Source of the DNA: Sporomusaceae bacterium FL31
GTDB taxonomy: Bacteria; Bacillota; Negativicutes; DSM-1736; Dendrosporobacteraceae
Direction: 5' to 3'
Length of the DNA stretch: 64,000 nucleotides
NCBI GenBank assembly: GCA_003990955.1
Contig: BIFV01000018.1
Location: 1-64,000, forward strand
The position numbers and the translations under genes are program-made. Numbering within the stretch: the first letter of the stretch is position 1; each line of letters starts with the position of its first letter. Below, piece by piece: positions 51,139-61,170 of the stretch. The notes under the pieces were generated by a model that was not told the origin of the DNA, did no database searches, and worked only from the letters and a program-made list of their open reading frames with translations.

Positions 51139-51180
51139 AAGACTCATAAACCAAATGGTTTATGAGTCTTTTTATTTTTT
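51139..51180 (+). terminator. Terminator after larA
   Basis: A perfect 15-bp stem (AAGACTCATAAACCA with TGGTTTATGAGTCTT) with a two-base loop is followed by TTTATTTTTT. Confidence 0.88.
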
Positions 51181-51241
51181 GGATATACTAAATGACACAT
51201 GCTGCTTATGATTGCAAAGTTTTTTCTTGCAGAAAGAAGCT

Positions 51242-52723
51242 CTATAGTAATGGCCGGACTGAAGTAAGTGCAGGATTGGCCCAGGATTTAGGAATTAATT
51301 GTGTTAGTAACCGGCGCCCCTCATCCATGCCTTGCGCTCCCAATAAGACAAGCAGGTCGCCAGGAAGGCTCGAATCAAAAGCCAGTTTCAGGGCGTCAGG
51401 CAATGTTTCGGTAAAGGCATAAGCGGCGTCCGCATCATCGAGTGCTTGGATAAAAGCTGCCTCTTCGTCAGCCGAAACTTTGTCAGGGTGACTCACATAA
51501 TCAGCCGCTGTGGTAACAATCAGGTGAAAGGGAAGCTGACGCTGCTGGTTGGCTAGTGTAGCGGCATTGACGGCATTGATTGCCTGACCGCGATTGCCGC
51601 GAATGGCATTGGCCACAATCAGACGGCGATAGCGTAAGTGACTAATTGTATCGAAAACCGCGGCAATACTGCCTGGGTTTAAAGCCGTATCGTCAATAAT
51701 GGTGCGTCCCTCTAAATGAAATATTGTCATTCGGCGGTCGACGCTTTTAAACTCAACTAGGGCTGTGCAAATGTTATTGAGAGGAATCTCAGCCAGTCGG
51801 GCTGCAGCAATTGCCAATAAGGCATTTTCCACGTTGTGGCGGCCTGGTACAGAAAGCCTGAGTTCAAAAGTTTTTGCCGAAAGGCTTGAGCCTGCCAATA
51901 GAAGATCATTCTGAACAGTCATAAGAGTCCGGCTGCCATACGCTGTTGTAGTAAGCATATTGGCCCTAAGATCAGCGTTTGAGCTGGATAAGCTGACACT
52001 AAACACGGGTCCGGTGTAGTGCGACGCTATGTCCCTGCAGCAGCAATCGTCCCCATTGACAATCAGCGGTGTGGTTGGGGTTAGTAGGTTAAGAAATTTC
52101 TTCTTTGCAGCAATATAGGCGGTATAGTCACCATGAAAATCTAAATGATCAGGACTGATGTTTGCTAAAATGCCACAGGAAAAGTTCACATGATCAGCAC
52201 GGTGCATATCAATGCCTTGCGCCGATACTTCCATAGCAGCATGGGTGACGCTGTTTTGACACATTTGGCGCAAATAGTATTGCAATGTTGCGGCATCAGG
52301 TGTGGTCAGCGTACTGGGAAGCGAAGCTTTGCCCAAATTGACTTGTACAGTGCCAATCAATCCGGCTGTTAAACCGTAGTGGCAAAATATATGTTCCAAC
52401 ATAGCTGTGATCGTTGTCTTTCCATTTGTACCTGTCACCCCGATTAACTGCAGTTTCCGTGATGGATGGCCATAATATTCTGCGGCTAATTGGGCCAAAG
52501 CCTGACGGGCGTTATCAACCTGAAATATTGGAAGTGCTGATTGGCATGTGCCGCCTTCATCGGTTACGACGGCTATGGCTCCGCGGGAGAGTGCATCCTG
52601 AATAAATAAATTTCCATTCGTAGCCCGGCCATGAATGGCCACAAAGATATAACCTGGTTTTACGTCCCGGGAGTTACAGGTAATGCCGGTAGCCTGGAGT
52701 AAGATGTGCGCTGGTATACACAT
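51242..52723 (-). CDS. MurE-like Mur ligase with altered signature motifs
   Basis: This encodes 493 residues. Three Mur ligase domains are present: N-terminal SRDVKPGYIFVAIHG, the ATP site GVTGTNGKTT (95-104) with TTPDA, MEVSAQGIDMHRA, ISPDHLDFHGDYTAYIAAKKKF and PGRHNVENALLA, and a C-terminal domain. The C-terminal signatures of MurE are changed. DYAHTPD reads DDTALNPGS, and the DNPR box that selects meso-diaminopimelate is absent (the region reads TTAADYVSHPDKVS). It is therefore probably not the main MurE but a paralogue joining another amino acid to a UDP-muramyl or similar carboxylate. The ATG has GGGGAG 7 bases upstream. It is divergent from the VanW gene. Confidence 0.88.
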   Translation of the reverse strand: MCIPAHILLQATGITCNSRDVKPGYIFVAIHGRATNGNLFIQDALSRGAIAVVTDEGGTCQSALPIFQVDNARQALAQLAAEYYGHPSRKLQLIGVTGTNGKTTITAMLEHIFCHYGLTAGLIGTVQVNLGKASLPSTLTTPDAATLQYYLRQMCQNSVTHAAMEVSAQGIDMHRADHVNFSCGILANISPDHLDFHGDYTAYIAAKKKFLNLLTPTTPLIVNGDDCCCRDIASHYTGPVFSVSLSSSNADLRANMLTTTAYGSRTLMTVQNDLLLAGSSLSAKTFELRLSVPGRHNVENALLAIAAARLAEIPLNNICTALVEFKSVDRRMTIFHLEGRTIIDDTALNPGSIAAVFDTISHLRYRRLIVANAIRGNRGQAINAVNAATLANQQRQLPFHLIVTTAADYVSHPDKVSADEEAAFIQALDDADAAYAFTETLPDALKLAFDSSLPGDLLVLLGAQGMDEGRRLLTQLIPKSWANPALTSVRPLL

Positions 52724-52824
52724 AATTTCACTCCCCTATTTGCTGAAAGTCGCAATGCCATCCTATGATCGAGGCTATCATAACGTGCTGCTTCTCAAAT
52801 AATAAAAAGGACTTATTAAGCCTT

Positions 52825-53658
52825 ATGAATATTAGTAGCTGGATAAAAGTAATTTTTTTGCTTGTAATGCTGATTTATGGCCTAAGTGGCTGTTCACCAG
52901 ACAAAGCAGTCCGTAAATTAGGAATCGAACAAGTGGCTCCAGGGGTTCGAATTGCTGAAAGTCTGGTTGGTGATTATTCAAAAGACGATCTGAGCAGCAT
53001 GCTTCACAAACTAGCTGTCGAACAATATCAGCCGCCAGTCAATGCCGGATTTGACAATCAGGGGCAGATTCAACCAGGGCGGAATGGACGCCTGCTTAAC
53101 GTTGCTGCCAGCCTCACACAAGTGTTAGCTGCTCAGCCTGATACAAACGTTGAGTTGGTTTATGATGAAATACAGCCCCTCATCAGCACTGAAAAACTTC
53201 ACAGGGCAATCAGAACTGGCGGCTATACCACCCGTGTGCTTGATGCTAATCCCAATCGATTGCACAATATCCGGCTAACCACTGACTTAATTAATAATTT
53301 TTTGCTTGAAGCCGGTCAAGAGTTTTCTTTTAATCGTGTAACCGGCGAACCCACTGCTGAGCGCGGCTTTAAAGAAGCGGGCATCTTTGCTGCTGGCGGA
53401 AGGTATGAAGAAGAAACCGGTGGCGGCATGTGTCAGGTATCTTCGACACTATACAATGCGGTTTTAGCCGCTGGGCTACCTATTACGGAAAGGCACCCAC
53501 ATTCGCAGCCGGTGGACTATGTTCCAGCTGGCAAGGATGCGACAGTCTATACGGATAAGGATTTCCGGTTTATGAACAATACCCGGCAAGCTATTCTCAT
53601 TAGAGCCTTTGAATCTAATAAGCGAGTTACTGTTGATTTGTGGTCAGTGGAAAAATAA
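52825..53658 (+). CDS. VanW-family lipoprotein
   Basis: This encodes 277 residues from the ATG at 52825; the site AAGGA is 12 bases away, and an ATG at 52765 is the alternative. The lipoprotein signal ends in LSGC-SPDK. The VanW-like core is clear: NRLHNIRLTTDLINNFLLEAGQEFSFNRVTGEPTAERGFKEA, GGGMCQVSSTLYNAVLAAGLPITERHPHS and VPAGKDATVY. Members are found with cell-wall and sporulation functions; the reaction is unknown. It is divergent from the MurE-like gene and followed 53 bases later by a SpoIID-domain gene, a cell-wall-themed group. Confidence 0.9.
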   Translation: MNISSWIKVIFLLVMLIYGLSGCSPDKAVRKLGIEQVAPGVRIAESLVGDYSKDDLSSMLHKLAVEQYQPPVNAGFDNQGQIQPGRNGRLLNVAASLTQVLAAQPDTNVELVYDEIQPLISTEKLHRAIRTGGYTTRVLDANPNRLHNIRLTTDLINNFLLEAGQEFSFNRVTGEPTAERGFKEAGIFAAGGRYEEETGGGMCQVSSTLYNAVLAAGLPITERHPHSQPVDYVPAGKDATVYTDKDFRFMNNTRQAILIRAFESNKRVTVDLWSVEK

Positions 53659-53710
53659 GCTGAATAAAAAGCAAGTTTACTAAACATAATATCTACTGAG
53701 GTGGGAGTGT

Positions 53711-54748
53711 ATGCTGAATAATAAGAACTCAAATGTTGCAATCATTGCCGTAATTGTCATCCTATTCATTGTGGGAGCCTATGCACTATTGCGTCCTCCT
53801 GCCCCGAAACCGACTCCGGAGATGCCGGCGCCGGCCCCTATGGAGCAGGCACCGCAGCAGCCGGTACCAGAACAAAAGGTTGAGCCTATTCCTGGCGTAC
53901 CGCAGTTTGATAGCAGTAAATATAAGTCAGAGCCTGTTGTCAAAGTTTGGCGGGCAGATCGAGGGACTATTGAAAGTATGCCGCTGGAAAAATATATTGA
54001 AGGTGTTATCGCTCAGGAAATGCAGCCAGAATGGCCGATTGAAGCCTTGGCAGCACAAGCTGTAGCGTCACGGACATTGACAATCAATGCCATTGAAGCC
54101 GGAACAATCAGGCGGCTGCATAACGCCGATGTCAGTACTTCCAAAGAAGAATTGCAGGCGTTTGCTCCAGAGAAGGTCAATGACAATGTTCGGGAAGCCG
54201 TGAAACGGACACGGGGACAAGTATTGCTCTATGCCGGGAGCTTGGTTAATGCCATCTACAGTTCCTGCAATGGTCAAATTGCGGCCACCAAAGACGAAAG
54301 CTTTCCTAAAGAGATTCCTCACCCGGCTCCGTACTTTCAGCCAGTTAGTGATAACTGCTTTGAGTATGCGCCTGATAACATAAAATCCTGGACAGTAAAA
54401 ATTCCCGGTTCACAAGTGGCTTCAGCCGTTGGTTACAATGGCAATCCTGGTGACATTAAAATCTTGGAAAAGGGTCCATCAGGCCGAATCTTGTTTATCG
54501 GGGCAGGCAATAAAAAAGTTTATGGCGCCGAGTTTCGTAAAGCAGTTGGCTTTGACCGCTTAAAATCAACACTGATTACCGATATGACCTATGATGGTAA
54601 GGATTTCACCTTTAAAGGCTTAGGTTGGGGAAATGGAGTAGGGCTTTGCCAGTGGGGCGCATACACATATGCCAAACAAGGAGAAAATGCCCAGTTTATT
54701 TTGAATCATTACTATGTAGGCGCTGAAGTTAAACAGTTATATCAATAA
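53711..54748 (+). CDS. SpoIID/LytB-domain protein
   Basis: This encodes 345 residues. An N-terminal membrane anchor (residues 9-26) is followed by a Pro/Glu-rich linker (28-64) and the SpoIID domain: MPLEKYIEGVIAQEMQPEWPIEALAAQAVASRTLTI, IYSSCNGQIAATKDE and GLGWGNGVGLCQWGAYTYAKQGENAQFILNHYY. SpoIID is a lytic transglycosylase that acts on glycan strands stripped of peptides during engulfment. Whether this is SpoIID itself or a paralogue such as LytB is unclear, because the usual spoIIQ/spoIIIA neighbours are missing. The ATG follows GAGGTGGGAGTGT. Confidence 0.92.
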   Translation: MLNNKNSNVAIIAVIVILFIVGAYALLRPPAPKPTPEMPAPAPMEQAPQQPVPEQKVEPIPGVPQFDSSKYKSEPVVKVWRADRGTIESMPLEKYIEGVIAQEMQPEWPIEALAAQAVASRTLTINAIEAGTIRRLHNADVSTSKEELQAFAPEKVNDNVREAVKRTRGQVLLYAGSLVNAIYSSCNGQIAATKDESFPKEIPHPAPYFQPVSDNCFEYAPDNIKSWTVKIPGSQVASAVGYNGNPGDIKILEKGPSGRILFIGAGNKKVYGAEFRKAVGFDRLKSTLITDMTYDGKDFTFKGLGWGNGVGLCQWGAYTYAKQGENAQFILNHYYVGAEVKQLYQ

Positions 54749-54765
54749 GCAATATAGTGATTCGT

Positions 54766-54795
54766 AACAAAGCATTCAGTAATGAATGCTTTGTT
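54766..54795 (+). terminator. Hairpin between the SpoIID-like and nuclease-like genes
   Basis: A perfect 13-bp stem (AACAAAGCATTCA with TGAATGCTTTGTT) with a GTAA loop but no T-run follows the SpoIID-like stop. It is a weak terminator or an RNA-processing hairpin just before the next ribosome site. Confidence 0.6.
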
Positions 54796-54797
54796 AG

Positions 54798-55322
54798 TTG
54801 CCAGGAAGGGAGGCGCTTATACTGCAAACCGTACCATTGCTCGAATATCCGCCGCGCCAATATTTATATAAAGTCGAGTACAATCCCAGTGAAAAGAATC
54901 TTTGTCAGGTAGTCATCAATAATAGCAGCCCGTTGGCTGAAATACGGAATACTCCATTTCGAAAAAGTATCGAAGCCGAAAAAGTTATTGTGAACGATAT
55001 GCGTCAGCTTGGCTATATGCATTCTGTGACCAATCGGCAATATGAAAATCTTTTTCGCCGCGGCTTAAATTTTGAGGTTGATTTCTTTCATCCTGAGTTA
55101 CAAATTGCCGTTGAAGTGGAAAAAGGTGAAATTAATAATATCTGGAAAAATATTTGCAAATTTGCTGAGTCATCGGTGATTAGACATGGTGTGCTGATGG
55201 TACCGGTTGTACGGCAGGGACAGCAAAACAGCAGTGAATTTTACAATAATACAATTAAACGTCTTTGCAAAATAGAACGAATTTTTAGCTATATAGACAG
55301 TTTGTTAATTATTGGCTATTGA
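54798..55322 (+). CDS. PD-(D/E)XK nuclease-like protein, start uncertain
   Basis: This encodes up to 174 residues. No named family was recognised. The segment GLNFEVDFFHPELQIAVEVEKGEINNIWKNICKF has the layout of a PD-(D/E)XK nuclease core: Asp on one strand, then about eleven residues to a hydrophobic strand ending E-x-E-K, then a helix. No methyltransferase is adjacent, so a repair or housekeeping nuclease is more likely than a restriction enzyme. The TTG at 54798 has no ribosome site. GGGAGG (54808-54813) lies 8 bases before a CTG (54822) and 5 before an ATA (54819), so initiation may be non-canonical. Confidence 0.7.
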   Translation: MPGREALILQTVPLLEYPPRQYLYKVEYNPSEKNLCQVVINNSSPLAEIRNTPFRKSIEAEKVIVNDMRQLGYMHSVTNRQYENLFRRGLNFEVDFFHPELQIAVEVEKGEINNIWKNICKFAESSVIRHGVLMVPVVRQGQQNSSEFYNNTIKRLCKIERIFSYIDSLLIIGY

Positions 55323-55411
55323 GTTGTACTATTTACCGATACAGTAAATTTTTTACACAGCATTGCATATATTATTAGTGGAGAGGCAGTTGAGAGACAC
55401 CTCATCCTAAC

Positions 55412-55455
55412 AGGCGCCGTTTACTCAGTTGAGTAAACGGCGCTACGGCTTTTCG
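55412..55455 (+). repeat. Hairpin element A, related to element B
   Basis: A 13-bp perfect stem (GCGCCGTTTACTC with GAGTAAACGGCGC, loop AGTT) is followed by TACGG and CTTTT. The outer sequences AGGCGCCGTTT and CGGCGCTACGG recur in element B downstream of the next gene. It lies between the nuclease-like gene and the chemoreceptor gene. It could be a terminator or part of a leader. Confidence 0.6.
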
Positions 55456-55544
55456 TCAATAATTGGCAGGAGTTTAGGTGCGGTTGTCGAATGATGCTTT
55501 GAAGAAGATAAATTATATAGGTAGATAAAAGTGAGGGTGCGGGA

Positions 55545-56411
55545 ATGGCTGAATATAAGATTAGTTCAGAATTGGCAGCGGAGATTGTAAAGTTTGTAGC
55601 AGGAAAAACAGGCTATAATATGATTGTGTGCAGTGACAATGGCACAATTATTGCTGATACTGTAGGTGGAAGCCGGATTGGCGCAGTTCACAGCGGAGCT
55701 CAAAGAATCATGCAAGGCCAAATGGATGAGTATGCCGTATCTGCGCAAGAGGCAGCACAAAACTCACAAGTACGTGAGGGATATAGCTGTGTGATTACTG
55801 TTGATGGTACGCGGGTAGGGTGTTTCGGGATTACCGGTGCAGTCGAGGTAGTTAAACCGCTGACACAAGTAGCAGCAACCATCGTCGGCTATCGGGTCAA
55901 AGAAGAAATTCAAAAACAAGCGGTTGCCAAAGTCGTCGATCAAGTTTCAGAGAATGTTCAGCAGGCAGCAGCTGCCGTGCAGGAGATTTCAGCATCGTCC
56001 GAAGAACTTGCAGCAACTACTGATAATGTGGTCCGGGTTTCCAATGAGTCGGCCCAAAAGGTTAAAGATACCGGCAAAATTCTGGATATGAGCCGTGGGA
56101 TTGCCACACAGACCAAACTGCTTAGTCTGAATGCTTCTATTGAAGCAGCTCGCGCAGGTATTCATGGCCGCGGGTTTGCGGTTGTTGCTCAGGAAATGCA
56201 AAAGCTGGCTCAAAATAGTGCTGATGCTACCGAAAAAATTAATGTCATTCTTCAGGAAATTCAGGCCGCCATTCAAAAAGTTATTGATGGAATTAATCAA
56301 TCGGCTGAAATTACCAATGAACAAGCCCGCGCGATGCAAGACATCATCGGAATGGTTGAATCTGTTCAGACATCAACCACTGAGCTTGTGACAATTTTTA
56401 ATAAAAAATAG
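55545..56411 (+). CDS. Soluble methyl-accepting chemotaxis protein with a diacid-recognition-like domain
   Basis: This encodes 288 residues and no membrane helix. The N-terminal domain (1-120; ISSELAAEIVKFVAGKTGYNMIVCSDNGTIIADT, GYSCVITVDGTRVGCFGITG) resembles the sugar-diacid recognition domain of CdaR-type regulators. The C-terminal signalling half (130-288) contains the receptor hairpin LNASIEAARAGIHGRGFAVVAQEMQKLA, which contacts CheA/CheW. It probably senses a cytoplasmic carboxylate; the ligand is unknown. The ATG follows GTGAGGGTGCGGGA. It is a single gene flanked by two related hairpins. Confidence 0.92.
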   Translation: MAEYKISSELAAEIVKFVAGKTGYNMIVCSDNGTIIADTVGGSRIGAVHSGAQRIMQGQMDEYAVSAQEAAQNSQVREGYSCVITVDGTRVGCFGITGAVEVVKPLTQVAATIVGYRVKEEIQKQAVAKVVDQVSENVQQAAAAVQEISASSEELAATTDNVVRVSNESAQKVKDTGKILDMSRGIATQTKLLSLNASIEAARAGIHGRGFAVVAQEMQKLAQNSADATEKINVILQEIQAAIQKVIDGINQSAEITNEQARAMQDIIGMVESVQTSTTELVTIFNKK

Positions 56412-56507
56412 TAGTTTTTGTATAAATATAGCAGTCCTAGCTGAATTTTTACCTCGATTTTCGCATAAAATACTACCGGAAAGCTGTAAGAAGCAGTTTT
56501 CCACAAA

Positions 56508-56556
56508 AGGCGCCGTTTGTCCGGAACGCACGGATAGCGGCGCTACGGTTTTTTGT
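56508..56556 (+). repeat. Hairpin element B (terminator-like), related to element A
   Basis: An imperfect stem (AGGCGCCGTTTGTCCG with CGGATAGCGGCGCT) is followed by TACGG and six T. It shares its outer 11-base blocks with element A at 55412. It is located 97 bases after the chemoreceptor gene and would act as its terminator. Confidence 0.65.
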
Positions 56557-56663
56557 ATTGCTATTTGTCTCGTGGAGCAGAACGAATGTAAGTTTTGTTT
56601 AAGATGGTTGGCAATGTTAGAGCATTACGCTATAATATATTCATGTTGCAGAGGAGAGTCTAT

Positions 56664-57107
56664 ATGAATAAAGTTATAGTTTCGGTGGTCGGCACCCAAA
56701 AAGATGTTTATGGCGAAGAAAATCGCATTGAATTATTAACTGTTGGGAGACACTATCTTAAAAATGGTATCAATTATATCAGTTATCAAGATAGTGAGTC
56801 GACTGGTATGGAAGGAACGGCAACTCTGCTTAAAGTTGGTGAGGATTGTGTGACGCTGGTTCGCAAAGGACAAGTGGAGCATACTCAACAGTTTAAATTG
56901 CAGGAGTCTAGTTCCAGCTTATACCGTACACCTTATGGAGACATGACTTTGACCATTTTAACCAACAATTTAGATATAAGCTTTGGATCCGCTTCAGGTA
57001 CTATTGATATCGGCTATGAGCTGGTGGTAGACGGACAATGGCAGAGTGCCAATCATTTGTATATAAAAATTTGTGCAGATAATAATGTGTGCAATGCCGT
57101 TAATTAA
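56664..57107 (+). CDS. DUF1934 family protein (YwiB-like)
   Basis: This encodes 147 residues from the ATG at 56664 (GAGGAGAG 6 bases upstream). It is a beta-barrel protein of the DUF1934/YwiB family: VVGTQKDVYGEENRIELLTVGRHYLKNGINYISYQDSESTGMEGTATLLKV and YRTPYGDMTLTILTNNLDISF and GTIDIGYELVVDGQWQSANHLYIKI. It is a lipocalin-like fold of unknown function. It lies 29 bases before argS, as in many Firmicutes, and is probably co-transcribed with it. Confidence 0.92.
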   Translation: MNKVIVSVVGTQKDVYGEENRIELLTVGRHYLKNGINYISYQDSESTGMEGTATLLKVGEDCVTLVRKGQVEHTQQFKLQESSSSLYRTPYGDMTLTILTNNLDISFGSASGTIDIGYELVVDGQWQSANHLYIKICADNNVCNAVN

Positions 57108-57136
57108 GAAGGTTTCAGACCAGGAGGAAATGAGCG

Positions 57137-58798
57137 TTGGATATTAAGGAACTATTACATAACGCAGTGATCAAAGCCGCGCGGCAGGCTATTGCTGACG
57201 GGGCTTTTCATGCTGATGAATTGCCTGCAGTCATTTTAGAAGTGCCGCCGCAGAAGGAATTTGGCGATTATGCCACTAATTTTGCCCTGCAGGCTGCCCG
57301 GGCTGCCCGGAGCAAACCTCGTGCCATTGCTGAAGCTATTGTCGAGCGTCTCAACGAGGCATGGCTTACGAAAGCTGAAATTGCCGGTCCCGGATTTATT
57401 AATTTTTATTTAAAACCGGATTGGTTATATGATATGCTGGCTGCCATATTGTCTAAAGGCAGCGAATATGGCAATACCTCGGCAGGTGCCGGAAAACGCA
57501 TTCAAGTTGAATTTGTGAGTGCCAACCCTACCGGACCGCTGCATGTCGGACATGGCCGGGGTGCAGCAGTTGGCAGCGCATTGGCTAATTTGCTTAAAAC
57601 AGCTGGCTATGATGTGCAAAGCGAATACTATATCAACGATGCTGGTAATCAAATTGATAATTTAGCGGCTTCAGTCAATGCCCGCTACTTGGAATTATTA
57701 GGCCAGGCAGGAGAATTTCCGGCTGACGGTTATCATGGCCGGGATATTATTGATACTGCCCAGCGGATTATTCAGCATGATGGTGATCAATATTTGAACA
57801 TGGATGCAGCTGAGCGGCTGGCTATCTTTAAAGAGCTGGCGCTGCAAGAGAAACTGGCTGCCTTAAAAGAAGATTTGCAAGCTTTCAATGTTGATTTTGA
57901 TGTATGGTTTAGCGAGCGGACGCTGCACCAAAGTGGTGCTATTACCGAAACCTGCGACATATTAAAAGCTAATGGCAATATGTATGAACAGGATGGCGCC
58001 TTATGGCTTAAGTCAACAGCCTGTGGGGATGACAAAGACCGGGTAGTCATTCGGGAAAACGGCATTCCAACTTATTTGGCTGCTGATATTGCCTATCACC
58101 GTGATAAAGCTGAACGCGGTTTTGATACCCTGATTAATATCTGGGGTGCCGACCATCATGGCTATATTTGCCGGGTGAAAGCTGCGATCGCAGCACTCGG
58201 CTATTCGCCGGATATGCTGGAAGTACTTATTTTGCAAATGGTCAGTCTGTATCAAAACGGTGAGCTTGTCAAAATGTCCAAACGGACTGGTCAAAGTGTG
58301 ACCCTTACCGAATTAATCGAAGAAGTTGGTCGAGATGCAGCCCGCTTTTTCTTTATTATGCGCTCAATAGACAGTCAGCTTGATTTTGACCTGGACTTGG
58401 CTAAATCCCGGTCCAATGAAAATCCGGTTTATTATATTCAATACGCACATGCCCGTATCTCCAGCATTTTCCGTCAGGCAGCTGAGGCCGGCATTAATAA
58501 CAACTGGTCAGAAGCCGATTTGAGTGTTTTGACCACACCGTTTGAAGTCGATCTTATTAAAAAGCTGGGAGAATATCCTGACGAAATTTCCTATGCCGCT
58601 TTGGAACGGGCACCGCATCGTATTGCGCGTTATGCCCACGAATTGGCAAGCTTATTTCATGCTTTCTACAACCAATGCCGCATTGTCGGTGTTGAACCTG
58701 AACTGGCTACAGCCCGGCTTGCACTGGCGACAGCCGTTCAAACCACGATTCGTCATTCCTTAACGATTTTAGGGATTACCGCACCAGAAAAGATGTAA
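57137..58798 (+). CDS. argS: Arginyl-tRNA synthetase
   Basis: This encodes 553 residues from a TTG with AGGAGG 9 bases upstream. It is a class I synthetase: N-terminal additional domain (1-110), HIGH-type box NPTGPLHVGHGRGAA, YYINDAGNQI, WGADHHGYICRVKAAI, KMSK-type VKMSKRTGQSVTL, and the C-terminal DALR anticodon-binding domain (about 430-553). It charges tRNA-Arg. It is downstream of the DUF1934 gene. Confidence 0.97.
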   Translation: MDIKELLHNAVIKAARQAIADGAFHADELPAVILEVPPQKEFGDYATNFALQAARAARSKPRAIAEAIVERLNEAWLTKAEIAGPGFINFYLKPDWLYDMLAAILSKGSEYGNTSAGAGKRIQVEFVSANPTGPLHVGHGRGAAVGSALANLLKTAGYDVQSEYYINDAGNQIDNLAASVNARYLELLGQAGEFPADGYHGRDIIDTAQRIIQHDGDQYLNMDAAERLAIFKELALQEKLAALKEDLQAFNVDFDVWFSERTLHQSGAITETCDILKANGNMYEQDGALWLKSTACGDDKDRVVIRENGIPTYLAADIAYHRDKAERGFDTLINIWGADHHGYICRVKAAIAALGYSPDMLEVLILQMVSLYQNGELVKMSKRTGQSVTLTELIEEVGRDAARFFFIMRSIDSQLDFDLDLAKSRSNENPVYYIQYAHARISSIFRQAAEAGINNNWSEADLSVLTTPFEVDLIKKLGEYPDEISYAALERAPHRIARYAHELASLFHAFYNQCRIVGVEPELATARLALATAVQTTIRHSLTILGITAPEKM

Positions 58799-58930
58799 CC
58801 GTAAAAAAGGTAAAAATTACGGTGTGGTGAATATTAGCAAAGTAAATAAACCCAAGTGATATATAACTCATGTTTTGTAATGCTGAGGCGTAAGCCCATG
58901 TTCTAATATTTGTATGGAGGGGATTTCATT

Positions 58931-59296
58931 ATGTTAGACAATATTAAACAGGCTGCGGAAGTTGATATCGCCTATCAAATTTTGCGACAATCAGGTCAGG
59001 CCATGTATTTTCGTGAATTGATTAATCAGGTATTAGATCTTAAAGCCAAACCAATTCATTCGCTTTCACATGCCATCTCGGAAATTCATACTCAGATCAA
59101 TATGGATAGCCGGTTTGCTCATATGGGCAAAGGCATGTGGGGATTGGCTGACTGGTCACCGCAAAACAGCCGCCGTGCCGGTGCTGATGAAGCAAGTTCT
59201 ACTGCTGTTCCTACAACCAGACGGCGTGAGCGCTTATTAGAAGAAATCCAGCAAGATTATGTTGCTGCTACTGCGGAAGCTGGCGAGCCAGAATAA
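58931..59296 (+). CDS. rpoE: RNA polymerase delta subunit
   Basis: This encodes 121 residues from the ATG at 58931 (GGAGGGG 9 bases upstream). The N-terminal HARE-HTH domain reads EVDIAYQILRQSGQAMYFRELINQVLDLK ... MGKGMWGLADWSP. The C-terminal tail is short and only partly acidic (EEIQQDYVAATAEAGEPE), whereas Bacillus delta has a long run of Asp and Glu, so displacement of nucleic acid may be weaker. It is located directly before pyrG, as usual in Firmicutes. Confidence 0.92.
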   Translation: MLDNIKQAAEVDIAYQILRQSGQAMYFRELINQVLDLKAKPIHSLSHAISEIHTQINMDSRFAHMGKGMWGLADWSPQNSRRAGADEASSTAVPTTRRRERLLEEIQQDYVAATAEAGEPE

Positions 59297-59300
59297 ATGC

Positions 59301-61041
<1,741 letters not shown>

Positions 61042-61047
61042 TCAATC

Positions 61048-61080
61048 AAAACTGTTGGACATTCCAACAGTTTTCTTTTT
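61048..61080 (+). terminator. Terminator after pyrG
   Basis: A perfect 12-bp stem (AAAACTGTTGGA with TCCAACAGTTTT) with a three-base loop is followed by CTTTTT. Confidence 0.9.
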
Positions 61081-61170
61081 AACTGTTTAGCCCGGCTGAA
61101 CCAGCACTTTTTTTGAGTGATTCCTGAATGCCCGGGCAAAATAAGACTACAAAATAAAAGGAGGCTGTAT

